DNA of 64,000 bases, from the NCBI GenBank assembly GCA_020555605.1, contig JAJCJC010000002.1, forward strand, positions 184,627-248,626. The letters are read 5' to 3'. The stretch is from a bacterium 210917-SL.2.15 (lineage in GTDB: Bacteria > Bacillota > Clostridia > Oscillospirales > Oscillospiraceae). A program made the translations under genes and the position numbers. This document shows positions 16,997 through 24,863 of this stretch, in pieces; within the stretch, counting starts at the first letter, position 1, and the number at the start of each line of letters is the position of its first letter. The notes under the pieces were generated by a model, which was given only the letters and a program-made list of their open reading frames with translations, did no database searches and had not been told where the DNA came from.

Positions 16997-17731
16997 ATGG
17001 AAGAATGTATCCGTTTTGAAGGCGTGTGCAAAGCCTATGGCGGGCATACGGTGCTGCGGGACTTCGACCTGACTGTCTACAGCGGAGAATTTTTGACCAT
17101 GATCGGCCGCAGCGGCTGCGGAAAAACCACAGCCCTGCGCCTGATCAACGGACTTTTGACGCCGGATGCCGGGCGCGTCCTGGTGGACGGCAAAGACGTG
17201 GCCCAAACGGATCTGATCGAACTGCGCCGCGGCATCGGCTACGCCATTCAGAGTGTGGGGCTGTTCCCCCATATGACCGTGGAAAAGAACATCGCCTATG
17301 TCCCTTCCCTGTCCGGCAAGCAAGTCAGGGAAATCCGTGCAAAGCGCGTGAGAGAATTGCTGGAAACGGTGGGACTGGATCCATCCCTGGCCGGCCGCTA
17401 TCCCAATGAGCTTTCCGGTGGACAGCAGCAGCGCGTGGGCATCGCCCGTGCATTGGCAGCCAATCCCCGCATTCTGCTGATGGACGAACCTTTCGGTGCA
17501 GTGGATGAAATCACCCGGCGCATCCTGCAAAAGGAAATTCTGCGTCTGCAGCAGGGACTGGGTATTACGGTGGTATTTGTGACCCACGACATCAAAGAGG
17601 CCCTGCGCCTGGGCAGCCGCGTGCTGGTCATGGAAGCCGGGCGCATTTCCCAGTTGGGCACGCCGGAACAGATCAAAGCCGCTCCCGCGGACGCATTTGT
17701 GCGCGAGCTGATTTTTGGACAGGAGGAATGA
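16997..17731 (+). CDS. Osmoprotectant-type ABC transporter ATP-binding protein
   Basis: ATPase of 244 residues powering the importer. Walker A GRSGCGKTT near 37-45, signature LSGGQQQR near 137-144, Walker B ILLMDEPFGAVD near 157-168 and the switch histidine in FVTHDIKEAL. The length stops after the nucleotide-binding domain, so the regulatory CBS pair found in many OpuCA proteins is absent. The ATG at 16997 is chosen because GGAAAGGAG precedes it; an upstream in-frame ATG at 16967 lacks a ribosome site. Third gene of the operon. Confidence 0.9.
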   Translation: MEECIRFEGVCKAYGGHTVLRDFDLTVYSGEFLTMIGRSGCGKTTALRLINGLLTPDAGRVLVDGKDVAQTDLIELRRGIGYAIQSVGLFPHMTVEKNIAYVPSLSGKQVREIRAKRVRELLETVGLDPSLAGRYPNELSGGQQQRVGIARALAANPRILLMDEPFGAVDEITRRILQKEILRLQQGLGITVVFVTHDIKEALRLGSRVLVMEAGRISQLGTPEQIKAAPADAFVRELIFGQEE

Positions 17732-17735
17732 CGCC

Positions 17736-18065
17736 ATGCCCGCACCCAAAGCCGCACTGCCGGTCTGTCCCGTGGAAGTCACGCTGACGCTGATCAGCGA
17801 CCGCTGGAAAGTACTGATCCTGCGCGATTTGATGCAGGATACCCGGCGCTTCGGCGAACTCAAACGCAGCATAGGTCATATCAGCCAGAAAGTGCTCACC
17901 GCCAATCTGCGCGCCATGGAACAAAACGGCCTGATCGACCGTCACGTATATGCTGAGGTCCCGCCCCGGGTGGAATACAGCCTGACGGATTTGGGCCGCA
18001 GCCTGAAACCTGTGCTGGATGCCATGCGTACTTGGGGCGAGGAATACCGCAGCATGCTCTCCTGA
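17736..18065 (+). CDS. HxlR-family winged-helix transcriptional regulator
   Basis: Protein of 109 residues with the HxlR signature: CPVEVTLTLISDRWKVLILR near residues 11-30, RRFGELKRSIGHISQKVLT as the recognition region, and RVEYSLTDLGRSLKPVL as the wing and C-terminus. Cys11 corresponds to the redox/aldehyde-sensing cysteine of some members. Start at 17736 with GGAGG nine bases before, four bases after the ATPase gene, so it is co-transcribed and may control the importer operon or the adjacent flavin/ferredoxin gene. The effector is unknown. Confidence 0.9.
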   Translation: MPAPKAALPVCPVEVTLTLISDRWKVLILRDLMQDTRRFGELKRSIGHISQKVLTANLRAMEQNGLIDRHVYAEVPPRVEYSLTDLGRSLKPVLDAMRTWGEEYRSMLS

Positions 18066-18080
18066 TCGACGGTTTTATCA

Positions 18081-18122
18081 AAATGCCTTCGGCTCCCTGT
18101 AGGACGCCGAAGGCATTTTTTC
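18081..18122. terminator. Bidirectional terminator
   Basis: Thirteen-base perfect stem AAATGCCTTCGGC (18081-18093) / GCCGAAGGCATTT (18106-18118) with T-runs on both strands, between convergent genes. Confidence 0.9.
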
Positions 18123-18123
18123 T

Positions 18124-18945
18124 TTATTCCCTTTCGCCGCTGTCAGCCTTTCCATGCAAAAAACAGTACCATTGAACCATACCAACGGTCAGGCCGCCGA
18201 CCATATTGCCCAGCGTCACCGGCAGGAGGTTGCCCTCCAAAAAACGGCCCCAGGTAAGACAGGATACATCCACTCCCTTCAGCGCGTCGGCATACGCCGA
18301 AAGCTCTTTTGCCAGCAGTGCTACGGGAATATAGTACATATTGGCCACGCTGTGCTCAAACCCCGCCGCCACAAAAAGCATGATGGGCAGATAAATCCCC
18401 ATGATCTTGCCGGGCGCCGATCGAGAAGAGAGCGCCAGCCAGACGGCGACGCATACCAGGATATTACAGGCGACGCCGCGCAGAAAGGCGTCCGAAAAGC
18501 TCAGGCTGCATTTGGCCACAGCCGTACCCATCGCAGAAGCAGCCAGCGCCCCGGAAAAAGACGTAAGCTGATGGCTGTACACCGCCGCGGCGGCGGCCAA
18601 AGCGGCTCCGGCAAAATTGCCCAGATACACCACGATCCAGTTGCGCAGCACCTGCCGCGCCGTTACGGCGCGGCTGAGCCACGGAATTGCCAGCAAGCAG
18701 TTGCCCGTAAACAGCTCCGATCCGGTCAAGGTCACCATCACCAGCCCCGCCGGAAAGACGCAGGCACTGACCAGCCGCGCCGCCGCAGGCGGCACGGAGG
18801 CGGAAGCTGTAGACGCACCCACGCCTGCCAGGCCGATAAAAAGGCCCGCCATCACGGCGAGGCAGGCCATTCTTCCCACAGGCAGCAGCACTTTTCCCCG
18901 GCCCACAGCAAGGAACTGTGCAGCGGTTTCAGCAGGTGTATTCAT
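18124..18945 (-). CDS. Formate/nitrite transporter (FNT) family channel
   Basis: Pentameric six-helix anion channel family, 273 residues. Six hydrophobic helices are visible. Family signature regions include LVMVTLTGSELFTGNCL (the P1a motif region) and GFEHSVANMYYIPVA (P1b, with the central histidine of the channel). Formate, nitrite or hydrosulfide are known substrates; a formate role would fit an anaerobe, but context gives only the next gene, mobA, 22 bases upstream on the same strand. That pairing might suggest formate dehydrogenase physiology (inference). Confidence 0.9.
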   Translation of the reverse strand: MNTPAETAAQFLAVGRGKVLLPVGRMACLAVMAGLFIGLAGVGASTASASVPPAAARLVSACVFPAGLVMVTLTGSELFTGNCLLAIPWLSRAVTARQVLRNWIVVYLGNFAGAALAAAAAVYSHQLTSFSGALAASAMGTAVAKCSLSFSDAFLRGVACNILVCVAVWLALSSRSAPGKIMGIYLPIMLFVAAGFEHSVANMYYIPVALLAKELSAYADALKGVDVSCLTWGRFLEGNLLPVTLGNMVGGLTVGMVQWYCFLHGKADSGERE

Positions 18946-18967
18946 CTTCTATCGATCTCCTTTTCAA

Positions 18968-19576
18968 CTACGGCGCGTTATCTCTTTTTTCTTTGCCGTT
19001 TTCTTCCCGCAGCAGTGCTTCATAGTCCCCGCGGGTGTTGACGTTCCTCACCATACTGCCGCTCCAGCCCAAGTCGGCAAGCTCGATATACCGGGTGGGC
19101 ACACAGTCAAACAGCGCACGGGGCCGGCGCACCCCCGCCGAACGCATCCGTTCCAGCACCGGCAGCGCATCTTTGTGATAAATGCTGCAAAGCGGCTCCA
19201 GCCATGCGCCCCGGCAGGGCACCAGGCAACACATGCCCGGTCGGATCTGCCCGGCCAGCACCCGCAGCGCCGATGCCGTCAGGCACTGCAGATCAATGGC
19301 GGTCACCAGCATATAAGGATTCCGGGCCGCGCGCAGCAGCTGATAGAGCCCCTCCACCGGGCCGAAATCCGGGAGCTGATCCTCCACCAGCCGGCAGGGC
19401 GCGTCCGCCCATGCCCTCCGGTCCTCCACAGAAAGCAACACTTCGTCGAACTCCCGCAGTTCCCAAAGCAAATGGGAGAGAAACGTCTGATTACCATATG
19501 AAAGCCGGGCCTTATCTTCTCCCATACGAGTGCTTTTTCCGCCGGCCAAAATCCCTGCCGAGATTTGCCGCTCCAT
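18968..19576 (-). CDS. mobA: Molybdenum cofactor guanylyltransferase
   Basis: Transfers GMP from GTP to molybdopterin to make the MGD form of the cofactor, in the cytoplasm. Protein of 202 residues with the N-terminal nucleotide-binding signature ILAGGKSTRMGEDKA, the DFGPVEGLYQLL segment and the magnesium-binding VTAIDLQCL region. The aspartate-proline often seen there is replaced by DLQ. It precedes the FNT gene in the same operon. MoaA is encoded separately at 30504. The ATG has AGGAGG upstream. Confidence 0.88.
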   Translation of the reverse strand: MERQISAGILAGGKSTRMGEDKARLSYGNQTFLSHLLWELREFDEVLLSVEDRRAWADAPCRLVEDQLPDFGPVEGLYQLLRAARNPYMLVTAIDLQCLTASALRVLAGQIRPGMCCLVPCRGAWLEPLCSIYHKDALPVLERMRSAGVRRPRALFDCVPTRYIELADLGWSGSMVRNVNTRGDYEALLREENGKEKRDNAP

Positions 19577-19697
19577 CGTGCCAGCCTCCTCTTATTCTCT
19601 ATATCATCATTCTCGCCCCGTCCAGACACCGCGCGTAACCGCCTGGATGGCGACCTTCCCGGCAGAGACAGCGGCGCCGGGCAAAAACAGGAACTGA

Positions 19698-19719
19698 AAA
19701 GGGGGGATGATATCCCCCC
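19698..19719 (-). terminator. Terminator of glyA
   Basis: On the minus strand a GGGGGGATATCATCCCCCC stem is followed by TTTT, nine bases after the glyA stop codon. Confidence 0.8.
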
Positions 19720-19727
19720 CTTCCAAG

Positions 19728-20981
19728 TTATTCATATAGCGGAAAACGCTTGACCAGTGCCGCTACACGGCGCTGAATTTCCTCTTTCCTGCCCTCAAAA
19801 TCATTCAGGCAGTCGGCAATGCACTCAGCGATCTCCTCCATTTCGCCGGGTCCAAAACCGCGGGTGGTCACTGCGGGGGTACCCAGGCGGACGCCGGAGG
19901 TGACAAAGGGGCTGCGTTTTTCGCCAGGCACCGTGTTTTTGTTGGCGGTGATATGCACTTCATCCAACCGGCGCTCAAGCTCCTTTCCGGTAACTTCGCT
20001 GTCCGTCAGATCAATCAGCATCAGGTGGTTGTCGGTGCCGTTGGACACCAGGGAAATGCCGCGGGCCATCAGCGCATCGGCCAGCACATTGGCATTTTCC
20101 ACCACACGGTGGGCGTATTCGCGAAATTCCGGACGCAGCGCCTCACCGAAACACACCGCCTTGGCCGCGATCACATGCTCCAGCGGGCCGCCCTGGGTGC
20201 CGGGGAAGATGGCTTTATTGATCTTTTTGGCCAGCTCTTCGTCGTTCGCCAGAATCAGGCCGCCGCGCGGGCCGCGCAGGGTCTTGTGGGTAGTGGTGGT
20301 GGTCACGTCGGCGTACGGCACAGGGCTTTGATGGCAGCCGCCGGCCACCAGGCCCGCAATGTGGGCCATATCCACCATCAGATACGCGCCCACACTGTGG
20401 GCGATATCGGCCAGAATATCAAACTTGATGGCCCTGGGATATGCCGAGGCACCGGCCACGATCATCTTCGGACGCACTTCTTCCGCCTGGCGGCGCACTG
20501 CCTCATAATCGATATAGCCGTCGTCCCCCACGCCGTAAGACACAAAGTGGAAATATTTGCCCGACAGATTCACCGGACTGCCGTGGGTCAGGTGGCCGCC
20601 CTGGGACAAATCCATCCCCATCACGGTATCGCCCGGTTCCAGCAGAGCAAAATACACGGCGATATTGGCCTGAGCGCCGGAATGGGGCTGCACATTGGCA
20701 AACTGCGCGCCGAAAAGCTGGCAGGCCCGGTCGATGGCCAGCTGCTCCACCTCGTCCACATACATGCAGCCGCCGTAGTAGCGGTGGCCGGGATACCCTT
20801 CTGCATATTTATTCGTCAGCACGCTGCCCATGGCGGCCATCACCGCGGGGCTGACGATATTTTCGCTGGCAATCAGTTCAATGTTCCGGCGCTGGCGCTC
20901 CAGCTCCCGCTCCATAGCCCCGGCCAATTCCGCATCGGCCCGGCCCACCAGAGCGATGGAATCCATCATCGTATCATACAT
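19728..20981 (-). CDS. glyA: Serine hydroxymethyltransferase
   Basis: PLP enzyme interconverting serine and glycine with tetrahydrofolate, the main supply of one-carbon units. The chosen start gives 417 residues, the normal size. Motifs: [27 protein letters not shown], the PLP-lysine loop [15 protein letters not shown], and [11 protein letters not shown]. The ATG at 20981 is preferred over the one 48 bases upstream because GGAG lies ten bases before it and family proteins begin near here. Single gene with its own terminator. Confidence 0.95.
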   Translation of the reverse strand: MYDTMMDSIALVGRADAELAGAMERELERQRRNIELIASENIVSPAVMAAMGSVLTNKYAEGYPGHRYYGGCMYVDEVEQLAIDRACQLFGAQFANVQPHSGAQANIAVYFALLEPGDTVMGMDLSQGGHLTHGSPVNLSGKYFHFVSYGVGDDGYIDYEAVRRQAEEVRPKMIVAGASAYPRAIKFDILADIAHSVGAYLMVDMAHIAGLVAGGCHQSPVPYADVTTTTTHKTLRGPRGGLILANDEELAKKINKAIFPGTQGGPLEHVIAAKAVCFGEALRPEFREYAHRVVENANVLADALMARGISLVSNGTDNHLMLIDLTDSEVTGKELERRLDEVHITANKNTVPGEKRSPFVTSGVRLGTPAVTTRGFGPGEMEEIAECIADCLNDFEGRKEEIQRRVAALVKRFPLYE

Positions 20982-21278
20982 AGCTCTTGTTCTCCTTTTC
21001 CCTTTTTTGCGATTGCTTACAGCAGGCAATATGGGGGCATGATAAAATATATAAAGGTATATTATCCGAATTTCACCAAAACCGCAAGCTTTTTATAAAA
21101 AGATTCTTTTTCTCTTTCCGTCGCGCCGACGACGGGCCGCCGAGCCAGCAGAGATGCAGCGCTGCAGCGGCACCCTTTTTCCGACGGCGGATGCTTCCCC
21201 GCCCGCCCTACTTGATTTTTCCACGCCCTGTGCTATAATAAAGCGAATTTTATACCGCAGCGTCAGGAGGACTTTGCC
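20982..21278. other. Intergenic region between glyA and pth2
   Basis: About 300 bases between divergent genes. It contains the glyA leader, an AT-rich stretch near 21045-21065 with the partial dyad ATATAAAGGTATAT, and the pth2 promoter. No riboswitch class or small gene is recognisable. Confidence 0.6.
21212..21239 (+). promoter_or_regulatory. Sigma-A promoter of pth2
   Basis: TTGATT (21212-21217) and TATAAT (21234-21239), spacer 16. Confidence 0.7.
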
Positions 21279-21701
21279 GTGTACAGTGCAAAACAGATGA
21301 TCGTGATCCGCCGGGATCTGCATATGCGCAAGGGAAAAATTGCAGCCCAGGCAGGACACGCCTGCGTGGAGGCCGTACTAATGGCCCTGGCCCGGGAGGA
21401 TCGGCTGGGCGATGTGGTCATCGCCGGTGATTTTGTCACCTTGCGCGAAAGCAGCCGGAAACCGACCGCCCTGAGCGACTGGTTCGAAAAGGGCGTCGCC
21501 AAAATCTGCGTATATGTGGATTCCGAGGAAGATCTTCTCGCCATTGACCGCCAGGCAAAGGAAGCTGGTATCCTCTCCGCCCTGATCTGCGACGCCGGAA
21601 TGACTGAGTTTCACGGCGAGCCGACGTATACCTGTCTCGCTTTCGAACCCCGGTATCCTGATGAGGTAGACCCCATCACCGGCGCGCTGCCCCTGTTTTA
21701 A
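21279..21701 (+). CDS. Peptidyl-tRNA hydrolase, PTH2 (archaeal/eukaryotic) type
   Basis: Protein of 140 residues of the PTH2 family, which cleaves peptidyl-tRNA and recycles tRNA; the ordinary bacterial Pth is unrelated. The signature QMIVIRRDLHMRKGKIAAQ and following AGHACVEAV at residues 6-33 contain the catalytic lysine, and the C-terminal segment includes ICDAGMTEFHGEPTYTCLAF. PTH2 genes occur in a minority of bacteria, including some Clostridia, usually besides Pth1. The GTG start has AGGAGG eight bases before it. Confidence 0.88.
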   Translation: MYSAKQMIVIRRDLHMRKGKIAAQAGHACVEAVLMALAREDRLGDVVIAGDFVTLRESSRKPTALSDWFEKGVAKICVYVDSEEDLLAIDRQAKEAGILSALICDAGMTEFHGEPTYTCLAFEPRYPDEVDPITGALPLF

Positions 21702-21718
21702 CGACCTCGATGCAAAAA

Positions 21719-21755
21719 AGCGCACAAGCGGCTGTCCTGCCGCCCGTGCGCTCTT
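21719..21755 (+). terminator. Terminator of pth2
   Basis: Interrupted stem AGCGCAC+GCGGC / GCCGC+GTGCGCT (21719-21752) followed by CTTCTCTT. Confidence 0.7.
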
Positions 21756-21839
21756 CTCTTATTATCCGCCGCGCATTCAGTTCCAGGCCAAACGCGCCTG
21801 CCCCATTCCACCGCACAGCGCCTTTGCGGCCCGACGGCA

Positions 21840-22304
21840 TCAGTCCTGAAGCAGCTTATTCAAATCTTCAACGGAAACATCCATCCGGGCAGACACTTCC
21901 TCCATTGTCATGCCCGTCGCCAGGAAACGTCGGACTACCATTGCCATGTTTTCACCGACCTCGATGATATGTCCGTCCGGATCATAGAAGCGGATCACAC
22001 GCTGGCCCCAGCTGTGCTCCCGCACACCGCCGAGAACCGTCAGATCCGGATACGCCTGCAGCTTTTCCAGAAACGCGTCGAAATCCGTTTCTTCAAAGCA
22101 GAGTTCCGCATTGTTCGGCCGCTGCACGATCTGTTCCTTCGGCAGCTGGACCAGCCAGTCAAACTCCTGCTGCAGGGACAGCCCGCAGGTAAAAGAAACA
22201 TTGATGCCGTAATCCTGATAGACCTCCAGGCCGAACAACTCCTCATAAAACGCTCTCGCCGCATGGATATCCGCCACAGCGAGTACTGTACTGACATACT
22301 TCAT
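21840..22304 (-). CDS. VOC (glyoxalase-like) family protein
   Basis: Protein of 154 residues. The first about 115 residues are a vicinal-oxygen-chelate domain: MKYVSTVLAVADIHAARAFY, a middle strand NNAELCFEETDFDAFL, and VIRFYDPDGHIIEVGE carrying a conserved metal-ligand Glu. The last 35 residues form an extra helical tail ending SARMDVSVEDLNKLLQD that looks like a small HTH-type domain and is common in Firmicute members. The catalytic activity is unknown. The start ATG at 22304 follows AAAGGAG; longer in-frame versions lack a ribosome site. Confidence 0.85.
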   Translation of the reverse strand: MKYVSTVLAVADIHAARAFYEELFGLEVYQDYGINVSFTCGLSLQQEFDWLVQLPKEQIVQRPNNAELCFEETDFDAFLEKLQAYPDLTVLGGVREHSWGQRVIRFYDPDGHIIEVGENMAMVVRRFLATGMTMEEVSARMDVSVEDLNKLLQD

Positions 22305-22420
22305 ATCCGCTCTCCTTTTCTCCATATGGCATTTTTTCAGTATAACACAGCTCTGCAAGCCGGGAAATCCTTCTTCCCGACGGCCGCACATGGGCCGTGG
22401 CAGATCGAAACCGTCTGCGG

Positions 22421-22690
22421 TCAATAGTCCAGCAGCGTGCCGTCCTCCATTACGGCCACCTCATTGGGCCAGGACTGCAGCGTAAATGCCGGCTTGCTGC
22501 AGCTTCCGTCGCTGCAGCGAAACGCCCGGCCACCGCCGGGCAGCCAGTACAGCGTTTTCAGCGCATCCTCCCGGTCCGGGTACAATGTCCGCGCCGCCGC
22601 AGTCACTCCATCTTTCGTTTTTTCCGCTGCCGCAGCGTAAATGGCCCGCAGCTCCTGCGGAGAAAAGTGCGGAGTGTCTTTGTTCATCAT
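22421..22690 (-). CDS. Uncharacterised 89-residue protein
   Basis: Small soluble protein with no recognised domain. It begins MMNKDTPHFSPQELRAIYAA, continues with KTKDGVTAAARTLYPDRED and ends in a tryptophan/cysteine-containing segment (GSCSKPAFTLQSWPNEV). The ribosome site GAAAGGAG precedes two adjacent ATGs (22690, 22687). It lies 17 bases downstream of mntP on the same strand and so may be in the manganese-riboswitch transcript. Function unknown. Confidence 0.65.
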   Translation of the reverse strand: MMNKDTPHFSPQELRAIYAAAAEKTKDGVTAAARTLYPDREDALKTLYWLPGGGRAFRCSDGSCSKPAFTLQSWPNEVAVMEDGTLLDY

Positions 22691-22706
22691 GACTGTTTTT
22701 CTCCTT

Positions 22707-23273
22707 TCAACCCAGGATGCCCAGATGCTCCAGCAGAATTTTGGAGCCGATCAGAATCAGGATCACACCGCCCACCAGTTCCGCTTTCGTTTCATATTTT
22801 GCGCCGAACAGGTGGCCGATTTTCACGCCCGCAACGCCGAAGCAAAATGTGGTCAGGCCGATGACTGCGACGGCTTTGAGAATGGGCGTCTGCAAAAAGG
22901 CAAAGGATACGCCCACTGCCAGCGCGTCGATACTGGTGGCCACTGCCAGCGGCAGCATGACCCGGAAGCTGAAATCGTCGTTCTGTTTTTCCTCTTCGCC
23001 GCCGCCCAGCGCCTCGCGGATCATGTTGGTGCCGATCAGGCCCAGCAGCAAAAAGGCGATCCAGTGATCATAGTCCTCGATCATCCCCGCAAACCCGGCG
23101 CCCAGCAGATAGCCCAGCAGCGGCATCAGCGCCTGAAAAGCGCCGAAATACAGCCCGGCCAGCAGCATGTGTCGCACCCTCAGGCGCTGCACAGACAGCC
23201 CTTTGCAGATGGACACGGCAAACGCGTCCATGGAAAGCCCGACACCAATCAAAAAAAACTCGACAAATCCCAT
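22707..23273 (-). CDS. mntP: Manganese efflux pump MntP
   Basis: Inner-membrane exporter of 188 residues with six helices, exporting Mn2+ when it is in excess. The two inverted halves carry the MntP signatures: FFLIGVGLSMDAFAVSICKG at 6-25 and VATSIDALAVGVSFAFL in the second half, each with the essential Asp in a membrane helix. It is preceded by a yybP-ykoY manganese riboswitch, which agrees with the assignment, and followed by a small gene of unknown function. Confidence 0.95.
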   Translation of the reverse strand: MGFVEFFLIGVGLSMDAFAVSICKGLSVQRLRVRHMLLAGLYFGAFQALMPLLGYLLGAGFAGMIEDYDHWIAFLLLGLIGTNMIREALGGGEEEKQNDDFSFRVMLPLAVATSIDALAVGVSFAFLQTPILKAVAVIGLTTFCFGVAGVKIGHLFGAKYETKAELVGGVILILIGSKILLEHLGILG

Positions 23274-23323
23274 ATGTTCTTTTCTCCCTTACAAACAACA
23301 TCCACACAAAGGCAAACAAAAAA

Positions 23324-23349
23324 CACATGCAGCAAAACAGCCACATGTG
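23324..23349 (-). terminator. Riboswitch expression-platform terminator upstream of mntP
   Basis: On the minus strand CACATG (23349-23344) pairs with CATGTG (23329-23324), extended weakly inside, and is followed by TTTTTTG. It lies between the aptamer and mntP and is the likely Mn-controlled terminator. Confidence 0.6.
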
Positions 23350-23407
23350 CACGCGGGGCAGATCCTGTATGGCAGCGCAGCAGCATGTATAGCGTTTCTC
23401 CCTATTA

Positions 23408-23510
23408 CTCTATACATGAGTCTCGTTGATTAAGACAAGCCAGGACGGAAAAATCGTCCAGTATGTTGACTTGCCGCGCATCGAACCACACGCCACTACT
23501 CCCTCAAACG
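23408..23510 (-). promoter_or_regulatory. yybP-ykoY (manganese) riboswitch aptamer
   Basis: On the minus strand the region reads, in order, GAGGGAGTAGT (near 23505), GTCAACATAC (23470-23461), CTGGCTTGTC (23443-23434) and ATCAACGAGACTC (23430-23418), the conserved blocks of the yybP-ykoY class, with TGGACGA/TCGTCC-type stems between them. The class binds Mn2+ and turns on efflux genes. A CATGTATAG/CTATACATG stem follows as part of the expression platform. The downstream gene is mntP, the expected target. Confidence 0.85.
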
Positions 23511-23696
23511 CCATTTACCATATCACAAATCCCCTCTTCTGTCAATGATTTCCCCTTTCCGCATCCTGTGAATAAGTGTATTTTCTCTGTTTTCGCACTG
23601 GACGGGTCCCCCTGACTATGCTACAATAGAATTAGAAAAGCAACGTATGCTCCAAGGGAAGGGGCGTATACTATTTGAGAAACGGAGGTCTTTTGT

Positions 23697-23942
23697 ATGA
23701 CCGAAAAAGATGTAACGGTTTCCATCCCTGCCGGACTGACTGCAAAAACGGTTACTGTCATTGTTGAAAAAGCCAACAGTTTTTCTTCCTCCATTGTCTT
23801 TGAAAGCGACCATCGCCGTGTCAACGGCAAAAGCCTGCTGGGCGTGCTGTCCCTGGGCCTGAAATGCGGCGACACCTTCGCCCTCAGCGCCAGTGGCGAC
23901 GATGAAACCGACGCTGTAGAGGCTCTCTCCTCCATGCTCTAA
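23697..23942 (+). CDS. HPr/Crh-like phosphocarrier paralogue lacking His15
   Basis: Protein of 81 residues with the HPr fold. In HPr, His15 carries phosphate from enzyme I to PTS sugar permeases and Ser46 is the regulatory site. Here position 15 is Thr (GLTAK in place of GLHAR), while Ser46 is kept in VNGKSLLGVLSLG at 42-54. That is the arrangement of Bacillus Crh (Gln15, Ser46), a catabolite-repression partner that cannot transfer phosphate. No PTS genes are near. Function as a signalling rather than transport protein is an inference. It has its own terminator; a candidate promoter (CTGGAC and TACAAT, weak -35) lies upstream. Confidence 0.85.
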   Translation: MTEKDVTVSIPAGLTAKTVTVIVEKANSFSSSIVFESDHRRVNGKSLLGVLSLGLKCGDTFALSASGDDETDAVEALSSML

Positions 23943-23955
23943 TCGTTTCTCCGAG

Positions 23956-23990
23956 GCAGGCATCCGTCCGCGGGGACGGATGCCTGCTTT
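23956..23990 (+). terminator. Terminator of the HPr-like gene
   Basis: Fourteen-base perfect stem GCAGGCATCCGTCC (23956-23969) with its complement at 23974-23987, then TTTT. The nudC ribosome site follows immediately. Confidence 0.85.
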
Positions 23991-24009
23991 TGGCAAAGGA
24001 AGTGTCCGT

Positions 24010-24843
24010 ATGATCCAAGACATTACCCCGGAGCAGTTCTCCGTGGCTTATGACCTGCGCGCGCCGAAAAGCGGGGATACCATCTGCCTGTTCCACGGAT
24101 CGCGCATTCTCGGCGTGCGCTGCGCCGAAGGCGAGCTGCGTCTGCCCCGTTTCTGCGAGCTGCCTGTGCAGGAAACAGACTGCTGGTTCCTGTTCTCTAT
24201 TTCCGGCCGGGATTATTTTTGGTGCCGCCGTGGCCTTGCCCCTGCCGGAGGCGACTACAACTGGATTTCCCTGCGCCGGAGCATGGTTTTTGCGCCCCAG
24301 CACGAGGCTTTTGCCGCCTTGACGGCCCGGCACCTTGCCACTTGGTACGATGACAACCGTTATTGCGGCCGCTGCGGCCGCGGTCTGGTGCGGGACGCCG
24401 AAGAGCGCGCGCTGCTGTGTCCCGAGTGCGGCAACCTGATCTATCCCCGCATCAACCCGGTGATTATCGTGGGGGTGGTGGACGGCGAACGTCTGCTGGT
24501 GACAAAATACGCCCCCAGCCATGCCGCAGCCAAATACTTCGCCTTGGTGGCTGGTTTCTGCGAAATCGGAGAAACGGCGGAGGACACCGTGCGCCGCGAG
24601 GTGTGGGAAGAGGTCGGCCTGCGGGTAAAGCATATCCGTTACTACGGCAGCCAGCCCTGGGGGATCGACGGGAACCTTTCACTGGGCTTTTTTGCCGATC
24701 TGGACGGCAGCGACACGATCCACCTGGAAAAGGATGAGCTGTCCCAAGCCCTGTGGCTGCACCGCCGTGACCTTCCTCCGCGCGGCGATACTATGGCTTT
24801 GACTTCTGATATGATGGAGGCTTTCCGAACAGGGCAGATCTAA
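24010..24843 (+). CDS. nudC: NAD(H) pyrophosphatase / NudC-type Nudix hydrolase
   Basis: Protein of 277 residues that hydrolyses NADH or removes NAD caps from RNA. It has the NudC layout: variable N-terminal domain, a four-cysteine zinc ribbon (CGRCGRGLV and CPECGNLIYPR near 117-140), the Nudix box GFCEIGETAEDTVRREVWEE near 176-195, and the NudC-specific SQPWGIDGNL (SQPWPFPxS-like) motif after it. ATG 24010 follows AAAGGAAG. The stop TAA (24841-24843) directly abuts a headless kce gene, suggesting a rearrangement at the junction. Confidence 0.92.
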   Translation: MIQDITPEQFSVAYDLRAPKSGDTICLFHGSRILGVRCAEGELRLPRFCELPVQETDCWFLFSISGRDYFWCRRGLAPAGGDYNWISLRRSMVFAPQHEAFAALTARHLATWYDDNRYCGRCGRGLVRDAEERALLCPECGNLIYPRINPVIIVGVVDGERLLVTKYAPSHAAAKYFALVAGFCEIGETAEDTVRREVWEEVGLRVKHIRYYGSQPWGIDGNLSLGFFADLDGSDTIHLEKDELSQALWLHRRDLPPRGDTMALTSDMMEAFRTGQI

Positions 24844-24863
24844 AGTACAAACGCATCATCACC

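Noticed and set aside
18124..18945. FNT gene as a dedicated nitrite transporter
   Set aside because: No nitrite or formate enzyme gene is adjacent; substrate left open.
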